A model generated the notes under the pieces. That model was given only the letters and a program-made list of their open reading frames with translations. It searched no databases and was not told where the DNA came from. Shown here piece after piece: positions 53,684 through 63,547 of a DNA stretch of 64,000 nt. The DNA lies in contig NZ_JALIGC010000038.1 of the NCBI RefSeq assembly GCF_024764775.1, positions 372,001-436,000 on the forward strand. The letters run 5' to 3'. The number at the start of each line of letters is the position of its first letter. Position 1 is the first letter of the stretch. The position numbers and the translations under genes were made by a program. Source of the stretch: Scandinavium manionii (GTDB lineage: Bacteria > Pseudomonadota > Gammaproteobacteria > Enterobacterales > Enterobacteriaceae).

Positions 53684-53797
53684 TTTGTCTTTCACGCTGC
53701 TACTGCGTTGGCTGCTTTCACTCACCTTAATCACTTACTTGAGTAAGCTCATAAGGATTCGTTCACTTGCCGCCTTGTCGCAACCTGAAATCCTGCG
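53684..53797 (-). repeat. ERIC-like element, spacer 1 of the tRNA-Gly array
   Basis: The GTTGGCTGCTTTCACTCACC, CACTTACTTGAGTAAG and GTTCACTTGCCGCC stretches match ERIC internal sequence; the outer ends are diverged, so limits are approximate. Confidence 0.65.
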
Positions 53798-53835
53798 ATT
53801 GGGTGGTGCGTGTATCTTGCGATACTTTCAAATTT

Positions 53836-53911
<76 letters not shown>

Positions 53912-53917
53912 TTAATC

Positions 53918-54031
53918 TTTGTCTTTCACGCTGCTACTGCGTTGGCTGCTTTCACTCACCTTAATCACTTACTTGAGTAAGCTCATAAGGATTCGTTCAC
54001 TTGCCGCCTTGTCGCAACCTGAAATCCTGCG
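53918..54031 (-). repeat. ERIC-like element, spacer 2 of the tRNA-Gly array
   Basis: Same sequence as spacer 1 across the ERIC-like part. Limits approximate. Confidence 0.65.
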
Positions 54032-54069
54032 ATTGGGTGGTGCGTATATCTTGCGATACTTTCAAATTT

Positions 54070-54145
<76 letters not shown>

Positions 54146-54194
54146 AAATTTGGTGCTGCCGTAACACGGAAATTCCTGTCGTTACGGGAGGCGC

Positions 54195-54222
54195 ATTATA
54201 CGAGAAATCGAATGAGCTGCAA
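54195..54222 (-). promoter_or_regulatory. promoter of the tRNA-Gly operon
   Basis: On the reverse strand TTGCAG, 16-bp spacer, TATAAT, followed by the GC-rich discriminator GCGCC typical of stringently controlled stable-RNA promoters. Confidence 0.75.
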
Positions 54223-54311
54223 CCCCCCTGTAAGCGATTTTTTTGAAATTCAGTTCAAGTGATGGAATATTCGCCACATCGACTGTTTTTACACCAAATC
54301 ACCCAGAAATC

Positions 54312-54339
54312 AGGCCCGGCGAGCCTTCAGCGCCGGGCA
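54312..54339 (-). terminator. REP-like hairpin after orn
   Basis: GCCCGGCG / CGCCGGGC 8-bp stem located just after the orn stop. No T run; acts as a 3'-end stabiliser or weak terminator. Confidence 0.45.
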
Positions 54340-54345
54340 AAACGT

Positions 54346-54891
54346 TTACAGCTTAATGAAATTCTCGCGGTAATAGGCCAGTTCAGCGACCGACTCGCGG
54401 ATGTCATCCATCGCCTGATGCGTACCCTGCTTTTTGAAGCCATCGAGTATTTCTGGCTTCCAGCGACGCGCCAGCTCCTTCAGCGTACTGACGTCCAGAG
54501 CGCGGTAATGGAAATACGCTTCCAGTTCCGGCATATACTTAACCAGGAAACGGCGATCCTGGCCGATGCTGTTGCCGCAGATAGGTGATTTTCCTTCTGG
54601 CACCCACTGTTTGAGGAATTCAATCGTCGCCAGTTCTGCCGCGCGATCGTCTTCGGAGCTTGCTTTCACACGCTCAACCAGACCGCTGCCGGTGTGCGTG
54701 CGAACGTTCCAGTCGTCCATTAACGCCAGCTGTTCATCGGACTGATGCACCGCAATGGTCGGCCCTTCTGCCAAAATATTCAGATTTGCATCGGTCACCA
54801 GGGTTGCGATTTCAATAATGCGATCGCGCTCGGGATCCAGACCCGTCATCTCAAGATCGATCCAAATGAGGTTGTTTTCATTTGCACTCAT
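54346..54891 (-). CDS. orn: oligoribonuclease Orn
   Basis: 181 residues (E. coli 181). DEDDh exonuclease that degrades 2-5-nt RNAs including pGpG. Motifs: WIDLEMTGLDP near the N-terminus and HQAMDDI near residue 158. The ATG at 54891 gives the exact E. coli N-terminus MSANENNLIWIDLEM; the upstream frame is not conserved. Divergent from rsgA. Confidence 0.97.
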   Translation of the reverse strand: MSANENNLIWIDLEMTGLDPERDRIIEIATLVTDANLNILAEGPTIAVHQSDEQLALMDDWNVRTHTGSGLVERVKASSEDDRAAELATIEFLKQWVPEGKSPICGNSIGQDRRFLVKYMPELEAYFHYRALDVSTLKELARRWKPEILDGFKKQGTHQAMDDIRESVAELAYYRENFIKL

Positions 54892-54997
54892 GCTATTTTC
54901 CACCCTTCTCGCGTCACAACGACAGTGACTATATTCATCTAAAATAGCGTGTATCATAGAGGTTTTGCCCCTCAGGGGCGACCAGGAGTCAGCACGA

Positions 54998-56050
54998 TTG
55001 AGTAAAAATAAACTCTCCAAAGGTCAGCAGCGCCGGGTTAAAGCCAACCACGAGCGCCGTCTTAAAACGACTTCGGAGAAGCCCGATCTCGATGACAACC
55101 TGTTTGGCGAAAAAGCTGAAGGCATCGTTATCAGCCGCTTCGGCATGCATGCCGATGTGGAATCCACCGAAGGCACGACCCACCGTTGTAACATTCGCCG
55201 CACCATTCGTTCGCTGGTCACGGGTGACCGCGTCGTCTGGCGCCCAGGAAAATCTGCCGCAGAAGGCGTTAACGTCAAAGGCATCGTGGAAGCCGTTCAC
55301 GAGCGCACATCGGTTCTGACGCGTCCGGACTTTTACGACGGCGTAAAACCGATTGCCGCGAATATCGATCAGATAGTTATCGTGTCAGCCATTCTGCCTG
55401 AACTCTCACTGAACATTATCGACCGTTATCTTGTTGCCTGCGAAACGCTCGACGTTGAGCCGCTTCTCGTTCTGAACAAAATCGATCTTCTTGATAACGA
55501 AGGCCTGGCGTTTGTTAATGAGCAGATGGATATCTATCGCAAAATTGGCTACACCGTATTGATGGTTTCCAGTCACAAGAAAGATGGCCTGAAGCCGCTA
55601 GAAGAGGCGTTGACCGGGCGTATCAGCATCTTTGCGGGCCAGTCTGGCGTGGGTAAATCCAGCCTGCTGAACAACCTGCTTGGCCTGCAAACAGAGATCC
55701 TCACCAATGATGTCTCTGACAACTCAGGCCTCGGCCAGCACACCACCACCGCCTCGCGTTTGTATCATTTCCCTCACGGTGGAGATGTGATTGACTCGCC
55801 AGGCGTGCGTGAGTTTGGCCTTTGGCATCTGGAAGCAGAACAAATCTTCAACGGCTTTGTCGAATTCCACGAGTATTTAGGCGCCTGTAAATACCGCGAC
55901 TGCAAGCACGACAACGATCCGGGCTGCGCAATTCGTGAAGCTGTTGAAAAAGGTGACATCGCCGAAACGCGCTTTGAAAATTATCATCGCATCCTCGAAA
56001 GTATGTCAGAGGTAAAATCGCGTAAAACCTTTTCTGAAAGTGGCAACTGA
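54998..56050 (+). CDS. rsgA: ribosome small-subunit-dependent GTPase RsgA
   Basis: 350 residues from the TTG at 54998, matching E. coli in start codon use and length; AGGAG lies 11 nt before it. Circularly permuted GTPase: N-terminal OB domain, then G4 LNKIDL, G1 GQSGVGKSSL and G3 DSPGVREFG, with a C-terminal zinc finger CKYRDCKHDNDPGC. Assists late 30S maturation. Confidence 0.96.
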   Translation: MSKNKLSKGQQRRVKANHERRLKTTSEKPDLDDNLFGEKAEGIVISRFGMHADVESTEGTTHRCNIRRTIRSLVTGDRVVWRPGKSAAEGVNVKGIVEAVHERTSVLTRPDFYDGVKPIAANIDQIVIVSAILPELSLNIIDRYLVACETLDVEPLLVLNKIDLLDNEGLAFVNEQMDIYRKIGYTVLMVSSHKKDGLKPLEEALTGRISIFAGQSGVGKSSLLNNLLGLQTEILTNDVSDNSGLGQHTTTASRLYHFPHGGDVIDSPGVREFGLWHLEAEQIFNGFVEFHEYLGACKYRDCKHDNDPGCAIREAVEKGDIAETRFENYHRILESMSEVKSRKTFSESGN

Positions 56051-56142
56051 CATTTAAGCTGAACGCCGATAGAATCAGCCCCTTTTTTTAACAGGCTCAC
56101 AATTGAGCCTGAAATGGCATAACCATTGGCCTGGAGGCTACC

Positions 56143-57111
56143 TTGCTAAACTCATTTAAACTTTCGCTTCAATACATTCTGCCTAAACTGTGGCTCACCC
56201 GCCTCGCAGGCTGGGGCGCAAGCAAACGAGCAGGCTGGCTGACGAAGCTGGTCATTGACCTGTTCGTGAAATGCTACAAAGTCGACATGAAAGAGGCGCA
56301 AAAGCCGGATACCGCCAGCTATCGCACCTTCAACGACTTCTTCGTTCGCCCGCTGCGTGACGAAGTGCGTCCAATTGACACCGATCCAAGCGTGCTGGTC
56401 ATGCCAGCCGATGGCGTGATTAGCCAGCTTGGCAAAATCGAAGACGACAAAATCCTACAGGCGAAAGGCCATAACTACAGCCTTGAAGCACTACTGGCAG
56501 GCAACTACCAGATGGCGGACCTGTTCCGTAACGGTTCTTTTGCCACTACCTATCTTTCGCCGCGCGACTATCACCGCGTGCACATGCCGTGCAACGGTAT
56601 CCTGCGCGAAATGATTTACGTGCCGGGCGATCTGTTCTCCGTTAACCATTTGACCGCGCAGAATGTGCCAAACCTGTTCGCACGTAACGAACGCGTCATC
56701 TGCCTGTTTGATACCGAATTTGGCCCGATGGCACAGATTCTGGTCGGTGCGACTATCGTCGGTAGCATTGAAACCGTTTGGGCTGGCACCATTACCCCGC
56801 CGCGCGAAGGCGTCATCAAGCGCTGGACCTGGCCTGCCGGTGAAAGCGAAGGTTCTGTTGCTCTGCTGAAAGGCCAGGAAATGGGTCGCTTCAAGCTGGG
56901 TTCAACGGTTATCAACCTGTTTGCGCCGGGTAAAGTTCAGCTGGCAGAACAACTCGCCAGCCTCTCTGCAACCAGGATTGGTCTGCCGCTGGCGGTGTCT
57001 ACTGAAATCTTTGCCGCCCAGGAAACAGACGTTGTCACTCCTGTAGCAGAAGACGTTGTGACCGCGGATGAAATCATTCCGCCGGTTGATGATAAAAACG
57101 ACCAGGGCTAA
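56143..57111 (+). CDS. psd: phosphatidylserine decarboxylase Psd
   Basis: 322 residues (TTG start at 56143 with GGAGG). Proenzyme that self-cleaves at the LGST motif (S254 becomes the pyruvoyl group); D90 and H147 complete the processing triad. Makes phosphatidylethanolamine at the inner membrane. It is followed by mscM after 17 bp. Confidence 0.97.
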   Translation: MLNSFKLSLQYILPKLWLTRLAGWGASKRAGWLTKLVIDLFVKCYKVDMKEAQKPDTASYRTFNDFFVRPLRDEVRPIDTDPSVLVMPADGVISQLGKIEDDKILQAKGHNYSLEALLAGNYQMADLFRNGSFATTYLSPRDYHRVHMPCNGILREMIYVPGDLFSVNHLTAQNVPNLFARNERVICLFDTEFGPMAQILVGATIVGSIETVWAGTITPPREGVIKRWTWPAGESEGSVALLKGQEMGRFKLGSTVINLFAPGKVQLAEQLASLSATRIGLPLAVSTEIFAAQETDVVTPVAEDVVTADEIIPPVDDKNDQG

Positions 57112-57128
57112 CCACAAGGATCGCTGAC

Positions 57129-60100
57129 GTGCGCCTGATTATCACTTTTCTGATGGCCTGGTGCCTCAGCATGGGGGCGTACGCAGCAAGCGCCCCCGAC
57201 GCCAAACAAATCACTCAGGAACTGGAACAGGCGAAAGCGGCAAAGCCCGCTCAGCCTGAAGCCGTCGAGGCGCTCCAGTCCGCGCTGAACGCGCTCGAAG
57301 AGCGTAAAGGTTCGCTCGAGCGCGTTCAGCAATATCAACAAGTTATTGATAACTTCCCCAAACTTTCCCAATCGCTACGCACTCAGCTCACTAACCTGCG
57401 CGACGAGCCTCGTCCAGCCCCTGAAAACCTCACTACCGATGCGTTGAATCAGGAAATCCTGCAGGTCAGTAGCCAGCTGCTGGAAAAAAGCCGTCAGGCC
57501 CAGCAGGAGCAGGAACGCGCCCGGGAAATCGCCGATTCACTCAGCCAGCTGCCGCAACAGCAAACCGACGCGCGCCGCCAGCTGAATGACGTCGAACGCC
57601 GGGTCGGCACCGCCACGGGTAAAACCGCGCTGGCACAAAACCTCAGCTTGCAGGCGGAATCCGCCAAGCTAAAAGCCCTGGTTGATGAACTGGAGCTGGC
57701 ACAGCTTTCGGCAAACAACCGCCAGGAACTGGCGCGGATGCGCTCGGAGCTGGCGCAGAAACAGAGCGAGCAACTGGATGCCTATCTCCAGGCACTGCGT
57801 AACCAGCTCAATAGCCAGCGTCAGCGGGAAGCTGAAAAAGCGCTGGAAAGCACCGAATTATTAGCCGAGAACAGCGCTAACCTGCCGCCGAGTATCGTCC
57901 AGCAGTTCGCCATTAACCGCGAACTGTCGCAGGCGCTCAACCAACAAGCGCAGCGTATGGATTTGGTCGCTTCTCAACAGCGTCAGGCAACCAATCAGAC
58001 GCTGCAGGTCCGTCAGGCCCTGAACACCCTGCGCGAACAGTCTCAGTGGCTAGGCTCATCCAACCTGTTAGGCGAAGCCCTGCGCGCCCAGGTTGCCCGT
58101 CTGCCGGAGATGCCTAAGCCGCAGCAGCTCGATACCGAAATGGCGCAGCTGCGCGTCCATCGCCTGCGCTACGAAGACTTGCTCAGCAAGCAAACGCAGC
58201 TGCGGGAAAGCCGCCAGACCGACGGCGAACCGCTGGCCAACAATGAATCACGGATTCTGGAAGCCCAGCTGCGCACCCAGCGCGAGTTGCTCAATTCGCT
58301 GCTGCAGGGCGGTGATACGCTGATCCTCGAACTCACCAAGCTGAAAGTCGCCAACGGACAGCTGGAAGATGCACTGAAGGAGATCAACGAAGCCACCCAC
58401 CGCTACCTGTTCTGGACCTCCGACGTCAGCCCGATAACCTTCGCCTGGCCGCTGGAAATCGTGCAGGATCTGCGCCGTCTGATTTCGCTCGATACCTTCA
58501 GCCAGCTCGGTAAAGCCTCGATCATGATGCTGACCAGCAAAGAGACGCTGATCCCGCTGTTTGCCGCGCTGATTCTGGTTGGGTTCAGCATCAGCTCGCG
58601 TAAGCACTTCACGCGCTTCCTGGAGCGTTCCAGCAACCGCGTCGGCAAAGTGACGCAGGACCACTTCTGGCTCACGCTGCGCACGGTGTTCTGGTCGATT
58701 CTGGTGGCCTCACCGCTGCCGGTATTGTGGATGACGCTCGGCTTCGGATTGCAGGAAGCGTGGCCATACCCACTGGCCGTGGCGATTGGCAACGGCGTCA
58801 CTGCTACCGTGCCGCTGCTATGGGTGGTGATGATTTGCGCCGCTTTTGCCCGCCCGAATGGCCTGTTCGTGGCGCACTTTGGCTGGCCGCATAACCGTGT
58901 CGCACGTGCGATGCGTTACTACCTGATGAGCATCGGGCTTATCGTGCCGCTGATCATGGCGCTGTTCATGTTCGATAACCTGCACGACCGCGAATTCTCC
59001 TCTTCCCTCGGCAGACTGTGCTTCGTCCTAATCTGCGGGGCGCTGGGGATTGTGACGCTTAGCCTCAAGCGGGCAGGCATTCCGCTGTTCCTCGACAAAG
59101 AGGGCAGCGGTGAGAACATGGTTAACCGCATGCTGTGGAGCCTGCTGATAGGCGCGCCGCTGATTGCGATTTTTGCGGCGTTAGTGGGTTACCTGGCGAC
59201 GGCCGAAGCCCTGCTGGCACGCCTTGAAACCTCGGTGGCCATCTGGTTCTTGCTGCTGGTGATTTATCACGTGATCCGCCGCTGGATGCTGATTCAGCGT
59301 CGTCGTATCGCCTTCGACCGCGCGAAGCATCGCCGGGCAGAAATGCTGGCGCAGCGCGCCCGTGGCGAAGACGAGGCCCATAACAACACCAGCCTGGAAG
59401 GCTCGCCGGAAGTGGATATCAGCGAAGTGGATCTCGACACCCTCAGCGCTCAGTCGCTGCGACTGGTGCGCTCCATCCTGATGCTTATCGCGCTGGTGTC
59501 GGTGATTGTGCTGTGGTCCGAAATTCATTCGGCGTTTGGCTTCCTCGAGAACATCTCGCTGTGGGATGTGACGTCTACGGCGCAGGGCGTGGAAAGCCTA
59601 GAGCCGATTACCCTTGGCGCAGTGCTGATTGCGATTCTGGTGTTTATCATCACCACTCAGCTGGTGCGCAATCTCCCTGCCCTGCTCGAACTGGCGGTGC
59701 TCCAGCACCTCAGCCTGACGCCGGGCACCGGTTATGCCATCACCACTATCACTAAATATTTGCTGATGCTGATTGGCGGGCTGGTCGGCTTCTCAATGAT
59801 CGGTATCGAGTGGGCGAAACTACAATGGCTGGTTGCTGCCCTGGGTGTCGGGCTCGGCTTTGGTTTGCAGGAGATATTCGCCAACTTTATTTCTGGCCTG
59901 ATTATCCTGTTCGAAAAACCGATTCGAATCGGCGATACCGTCACGATCCGTGATTTAACCGGCAGCGTAACGAAAATCAATACCCGTGCGACCACCATAA
60001 GCGACTGGGACCGCAAAGAGATAATCGTGCCAAATAAGGCGTTTATCACCGAGCAGTTCATCAACTGGTCGCTGTCGGACTCTGTCACCCGCGTGGTGCT

Positions 60101-60446
60101 GACCGTTCCGGCACCGTCGGATGCTAACAGCGAAGAAGTGACGCAAATCCTGATGACCGCCGCAGAGCGCTGCTCGCTGGTGATTGATAACCCGGCTCCG
60201 GAAGTGTTCCTGGTTGATTTGCAGCAGGGTATTCAGATTTTCGAGCTGCGTATCTACGCCGCCGAAATGGGTCACCGTATGCCGCTGCGCCATGAGATTC
60301 ACCAGCTGATTCTGGCCGGTTTCCGCGAACACGGAATTGATATGCCGTTCCCACCGTTCCAGATGCGTCTGGAAACCATGGACGGCCGGAAAACGGGCAG
60401 GACGTTGACGTCTACGGGGCGCAATCGCCCGGCGGGGAGTTTGTAA
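57129..60446 (+). CDS. mscM: miniconductance mechanosensitive channel MscM (YjeP)
   Basis: 1105 residues from a GTG (E. coli 1107). Signal peptide (about 1-20), a long periplasmic coiled-coil region (about 25-440), about eight membrane segments before the pore, then the MscS-type pore helix and beta domain (about 880-1060; GVGLGFGLQEIFANFISGLIILFEKPIRIGD). Protects against hypo-osmotic shock. Probably cotranscribed with psd, as in E. coli. Confidence 0.95.
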   Translation: MRLIITFLMAWCLSMGAYAASAPDAKQITQELEQAKAAKPAQPEAVEALQSALNALEERKGSLERVQQYQQVIDNFPKLSQSLRTQLTNLRDEPRPAPENLTTDALNQEILQVSSQLLEKSRQAQQEQERAREIADSLSQLPQQQTDARRQLNDVERRVGTATGKTALAQNLSLQAESAKLKALVDELELAQLSANNRQELARMRSELAQKQSEQLDAYLQALRNQLNSQRQREAEKALESTELLAENSANLPPSIVQQFAINRELSQALNQQAQRMDLVASQQRQATNQTLQVRQALNTLREQSQWLGSSNLLGEALRAQVARLPEMPKPQQLDTEMAQLRVHRLRYEDLLSKQTQLRESRQTDGEPLANNESRILEAQLRTQRELLNSLLQGGDTLILELTKLKVANGQLEDALKEINEATHRYLFWTSDVSPITFAWPLEIVQDLRRLISLDTFSQLGKASIMMLTSKETLIPLFAALILVGFSISSRKHFTRFLERSSNRVGKVTQDHFWLTLRTVFWSILVASPLPVLWMTLGFGLQEAWPYPLAVAIGNGVTATVPLLWVVMICAAFARPNGLFVAHFGWPHNRVARAMRYYLMSIGLIVPLIMALFMFDNLHDREFSSSLGRLCFVLICGALGIVTLSLKRAGIPLFLDKEGSGENMVNRMLWSLLIGAPLIAIFAALVGYLATAEALLARLETSVAIWFLLLVIYHVIRRWMLIQRRRIAFDRAKHRRAEMLAQRARGEDEAHNNTSLEGSPEVDISEVDLDTLSAQSLRLVRSILMLIALVSVIVLWSEIHSAFGFLENISLWDVTSTAQGVESLEPITLGAVLIAILVFIITTQLVRNLPALLELAVLQHLSLTPGTGYAITTITKYLLMLIGGLVGFSMIGIEWAKLQWLVAALGVGLGFGLQEIFANFISGLIILFEKPIRIGDTVTIRDLTGSVTKINTRATTISDWDRKEIIVPNKAFITEQFINWSLSDSVTRVVLTVPAPSDANSEEVTQILMTAAERCSLVIDNPAPEVFLVDLQQGIQIFELRIYAAEMGHRMPLRHEIHQLILAGFREHGIDMPFPPFQMRLETMDGRKTGRTLTSTGRNRPAGSL

Positions 60447-60456
60447 TCTGAAGATA

Positions 60457-60487
60457 AGCCCGGCAGCGCAGGTTGGCTGCCGGGCTT
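60457..60487. terminator. palindrome between mscM and yjeM
   Basis: AAGCCCGGCAGC / GCTGCCGGGCTT 12-bp stem between two convergent genes, REP-like, without a T run. Confidence 0.5.
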
Positions 60488-60491
60488 GCCG

Positions 60492-61991
60492 TTATGCCGG
60501 CTCTACGACAAGCGTCGTCATGCGACGGCGGTAGTTCTCATAAATGGCGGACGCCAGCAGTGAGAAGAATATCGGCCCACCAATCATCCACAGCGCACTG
60601 CTGTAATCCCCTGCTTCAATCACCGGCTGAATCACCGTAAAGATATTGGCGAAGGCCACAATCAGCACAACGACGGTGGTAGCCAGCAGAGTCGACAGGC
60701 GCGATTTAAAGATAACGAACGGGCGATCCAGACCGGCTTTCGCTTTGAAGAACGGGAAAGCGATGGACAAGAACAGGTACGGCAGCGTCATCGAGACGTT
60801 CGCCATCAGCGTCAGTTTGTTATAAAACGCCGACGCGGTATCCCCGCCGAACGACACCAGCAGAATGAACAAGCATACCAGCAGACACTGCATCCACATG
60901 GCATTCCCGGGCATACCGACTGCATTCAGGCGAGTCATTTTGGCTGGCCACAGCGCCTTCGGCGTCCCCTGGATAATCGCCTTCAGCGGAGAGTAAATCA
61001 GCGTGAAAAAGGCGCCGGTGTAGGCCAGGAACATCGACAAGCCGGTGATGCGGGCAAACCATACGCCCATCGTGATAGCCCCTTCCTGCGACAAATTCAG
61101 CGCATGGCCAAAGTTTGCCCCGAGACTGGTCATCAACACATAGGTAATGTTACCGAGGTTGGTAGAACTGTTACTCAGCACCGCCTGCCAGTTAGTGCTT
61201 ACGCCCCACAGGAAGATTGCCAGCGAATAGCCGATGGAAATCACGATAGCCGCGATGATGATGCCTTTGGCGAAGTTCTTCTCCGGGTTCTCGGTTTTAT
61301 CGACCAGGCCGCCGACGGCTTCAATCCCGCCGTAGGCAAAAATGGCAAATACCACAAACGAGAGCATCGACAAACCGGTCTGATAACCTGGGTTAGGCGA
61401 GGCGGTAAACGCAACCGGCTCAGCAAAATGCCCGCCGTTCAGCGCGAAGATGGCAATACTCACTGCCAGCAAAACCAGGTTCAGGCACATCACCGCAATC
61501 CCACCCACGGCGGTGATTTTGGCAATTTTATTGATACCTTTTGCGGCCACGAACGTCACCGCCACCATCCACAGAACGGCCAGGATCCCGACCATCTGAG
61601 TTGAACTCAGGCCGATGAATGACCAGGTCTGGGTTTTATCGGCTCCGAACAGAAAAGTCGACAGCGGTACCCAAATCTTCGCCGCGGTGCTGACCATCCA
61701 CACCACGTAGGAAGAAAACCACATGAAAGTGCCGATAAACGCATAGCGTGGTCCGACGCTATTGTTCATCCAGGAGTAAATCCCGCCCTCTTCTTTACGA
61801 AATGCGGATCCCATTTCCGCCATCATTAGCGCGAAAGGGATGAAGAAGAACAGCGCTGAAAGCAGGTAAAACGGCGTGGCGCTGTAGCCCATCAAATAAA
61901 ACGCCGACGGACTGTTAGCGAAGCCAAACACCGACGTGAAAATCATGAGAATGAGACCTGTCAGACTCATCCTTTTTATATTTTGGGTCAT
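60492..61991 (-). CDS. yjeM: YjeM, APC-family amino-acid permease
   Basis: 499 residues (E. coli 500) with 12 membrane segments; APC/glutamate:GABA-antiporter-like (MSLTGLILMIFTSVFGFANSPSAFYLMGY). Substrate not established. E. coli yjeN and yjeO, which lie between yjeM and mscM, are absent here. Confidence 0.92.
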   Translation of the reverse strand: MTQNIKRMSLTGLILMIFTSVFGFANSPSAFYLMGYSATPFYLLSALFFFIPFALMMAEMGSAFRKEEGGIYSWMNNSVGPRYAFIGTFMWFSSYVVWMVSTAAKIWVPLSTFLFGADKTQTWSFIGLSSTQMVGILAVLWMVAVTFVAAKGINKIAKITAVGGIAVMCLNLVLLAVSIAIFALNGGHFAEPVAFTASPNPGYQTGLSMLSFVVFAIFAYGGIEAVGGLVDKTENPEKNFAKGIIIAAIVISIGYSLAIFLWGVSTNWQAVLSNSSTNLGNITYVLMTSLGANFGHALNLSQEGAITMGVWFARITGLSMFLAYTGAFFTLIYSPLKAIIQGTPKALWPAKMTRLNAVGMPGNAMWMQCLLVCLFILLVSFGGDTASAFYNKLTLMANVSMTLPYLFLSIAFPFFKAKAGLDRPFVIFKSRLSTLLATTVVVLIVAFANIFTVIQPVIEAGDYSSALWMIGGPIFFSLLASAIYENYRRRMTTLVVEPA

Positions 61992-62257
61992 TAACCCTCC
62001 TGAATCCTGGCGAAAACGAGAATACTTTCAAAGTGATGCCCGTCGAGCCGAACAGAAATGGCGGCGCGGTAAGGTGAGATAAACGGACATGATGTCAGGA
62101 TAATAAGGCAAAACCAGATAAAAAATGTGACTTTTAGAGCGAAAGTGAAATTATCATCTAAGTAACAAGGATGTTACAGATGTAAACTCGAAAAGAGAGT
62201 GAGGGGAGATTTCAGGCTTTCGCCGCCGGAGAAACCCGACGGCGAGTATCAGTCACA

Positions 62258-63235
62258 TCAGGCGCGATCTACCGTAAAAGCGATCACGTCGCCAATGTTT
62301 TGGGCACCCAGGGCCAGCATCACCAGGCGATCGACACCCAGTGCGACACCGGAGCTGTCCGGCAGTCCTGCATTGAGCGCGTCCAGCAGATTAACGTCAA
62401 TCGGCTGCTGCGGCAGGCCGCGGGCAGCACGTTTACGGTTGTCCTGTTCAAAACGTTGCTGCTGTTCACGCGCGTCGGTCAGTTCGTGGAAACCATTCGC
62501 CAGCTCAATACCTTTGTAATACACCTCGAAACGTTCCGCCACGCGGTGATCTTCGGTGCTGATCTGCGCCAGTGACGCCTGGCTTGCCGGGAAATGATAG
62601 ACGAAAGTTGGACGGTCTTTTCCAATATGCGGCTCAACGCCCATGGCGAACAGCAGCTGTAACAGCGTATCGCGGTCTTCTTCCGTGTCGGCAATGTTGC
62701 TGAGATCGAGTTTCGCCGCCACTTCACGCAGTTGCGCCTTATCCGCCGACAGCGGGTCAATTTCCAGATGACGCTGAAACGCCTGCTGATAGGAGAGGCT
62801 CTCAGCCGGCTGACATTCCAGTACCTGCTGCAATAAATCGTCCACTTCGTTGATCAGGCGGTACATGTCGTAATGCGGACGATACCACTCGAGCATGGTG
62901 AATTCTGGGTTGTGATGACGCCCCATCTCTTCATTACGAAAGCTTCGGCACAGCTGGAACACCGGGCCACATCCCGCCGCCAGCAGGCGCTTCATGTGAT
63001 ATTCCGGGCTGGTCATCATGTAAAGATTGATACCCTGAGAATGGCCAGGGCCGACGAAACGCGTCTCAAACGGGACCAGATGAATATCCGTCACCGTCGC
63101 CTGACTCATGCACGGCGTTTCCACCTCCAGCACACCGCGGTCGGTAAAGAAGCGGCGGATTTCCGCCATAATGGCCGCGCGTTTCAACAGATTGGGGATG
63201 GAGGCGCTCGGCTGCCAGGTGGCCGTTTCGCTCAT
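62258..63235 (-). CDS. epmA: EF-P--(R)-beta-lysine ligase EpmA (GenX/PoxA)
   Basis: 325 residues (E. coli 325). Class II lysyl-tRNA-synthetase paralogue without the anticodon domain; attaches (R)-beta-lysine to EF-P Lys34. Motif 2 FRNEEMGRHHNPEFTMLEWY and motif 3 GVALGVDRLVML are present. The ATG at 63235 (MSETATWQPSASIPNLLK) aligns with E. coli. Divergent from frdA. Confidence 0.96.
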   Translation of the reverse strand: MSETATWQPSASIPNLLKRAAIMAEIRRFFTDRGVLEVETPCMSQATVTDIHLVPFETRFVGPGHSQGINLYMMTSPEYHMKRLLAAGCGPVFQLCRSFRNEEMGRHHNPEFTMLEWYRPHYDMYRLINEVDDLLQQVLECQPAESLSYQQAFQRHLEIDPLSADKAQLREVAAKLDLSNIADTEEDRDTLLQLLFAMGVEPHIGKDRPTFVYHFPASQASLAQISTEDHRVAERFEVYYKGIELANGFHELTDAREQQQRFEQDNRKRAARGLPQQPIDVNLLDALNAGLPDSSGVALGVDRLVMLALGAQNIGDVIAFTVDRA

Positions 63236-63547
63236 GGTAAAACTCTCCGAAGACAAACAAAGGCCCGAAGTCTACTCGCAAGCGCTGCACGAGACAAATT
63301 TTGCCCGGCGAAAACGTCCGTTTACGGCGTAAATACGTTTCCGTGAGGTAATTCATCAATTTCGATGATAAATGGCTGAACAGAACAACAAAAAAATCGA
63401 ACGCGTCAAATTTCCCTCGCAACCATATGGATATACTGAGCTACCCATAAAGGAGCAGTGGAATCACGTTCGCAATTGCCGTGCCGACGGAGTGAACTAC
63501 CTTTGGTTAGGTGTGTTGCGAAATAACAACAATTCTGGAGGAATGTC
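63236..63547 (+). promoter_or_regulatory. epmA-frdA intergenic region with FNR-type frd promoter
   Basis: 312 bp without a gene. TATACT at 63432-63437 is a good -10. An FNR-like half TCAA in AATCGAACGCGTCAAAT (centre about 63402) sits near -41.5, the class II position, as in the E. coli frd promoter. TACCCAT at 63445 matches the NarL heptamer, in line with nitrate repression of fumarate reductase. Confidence 0.6.
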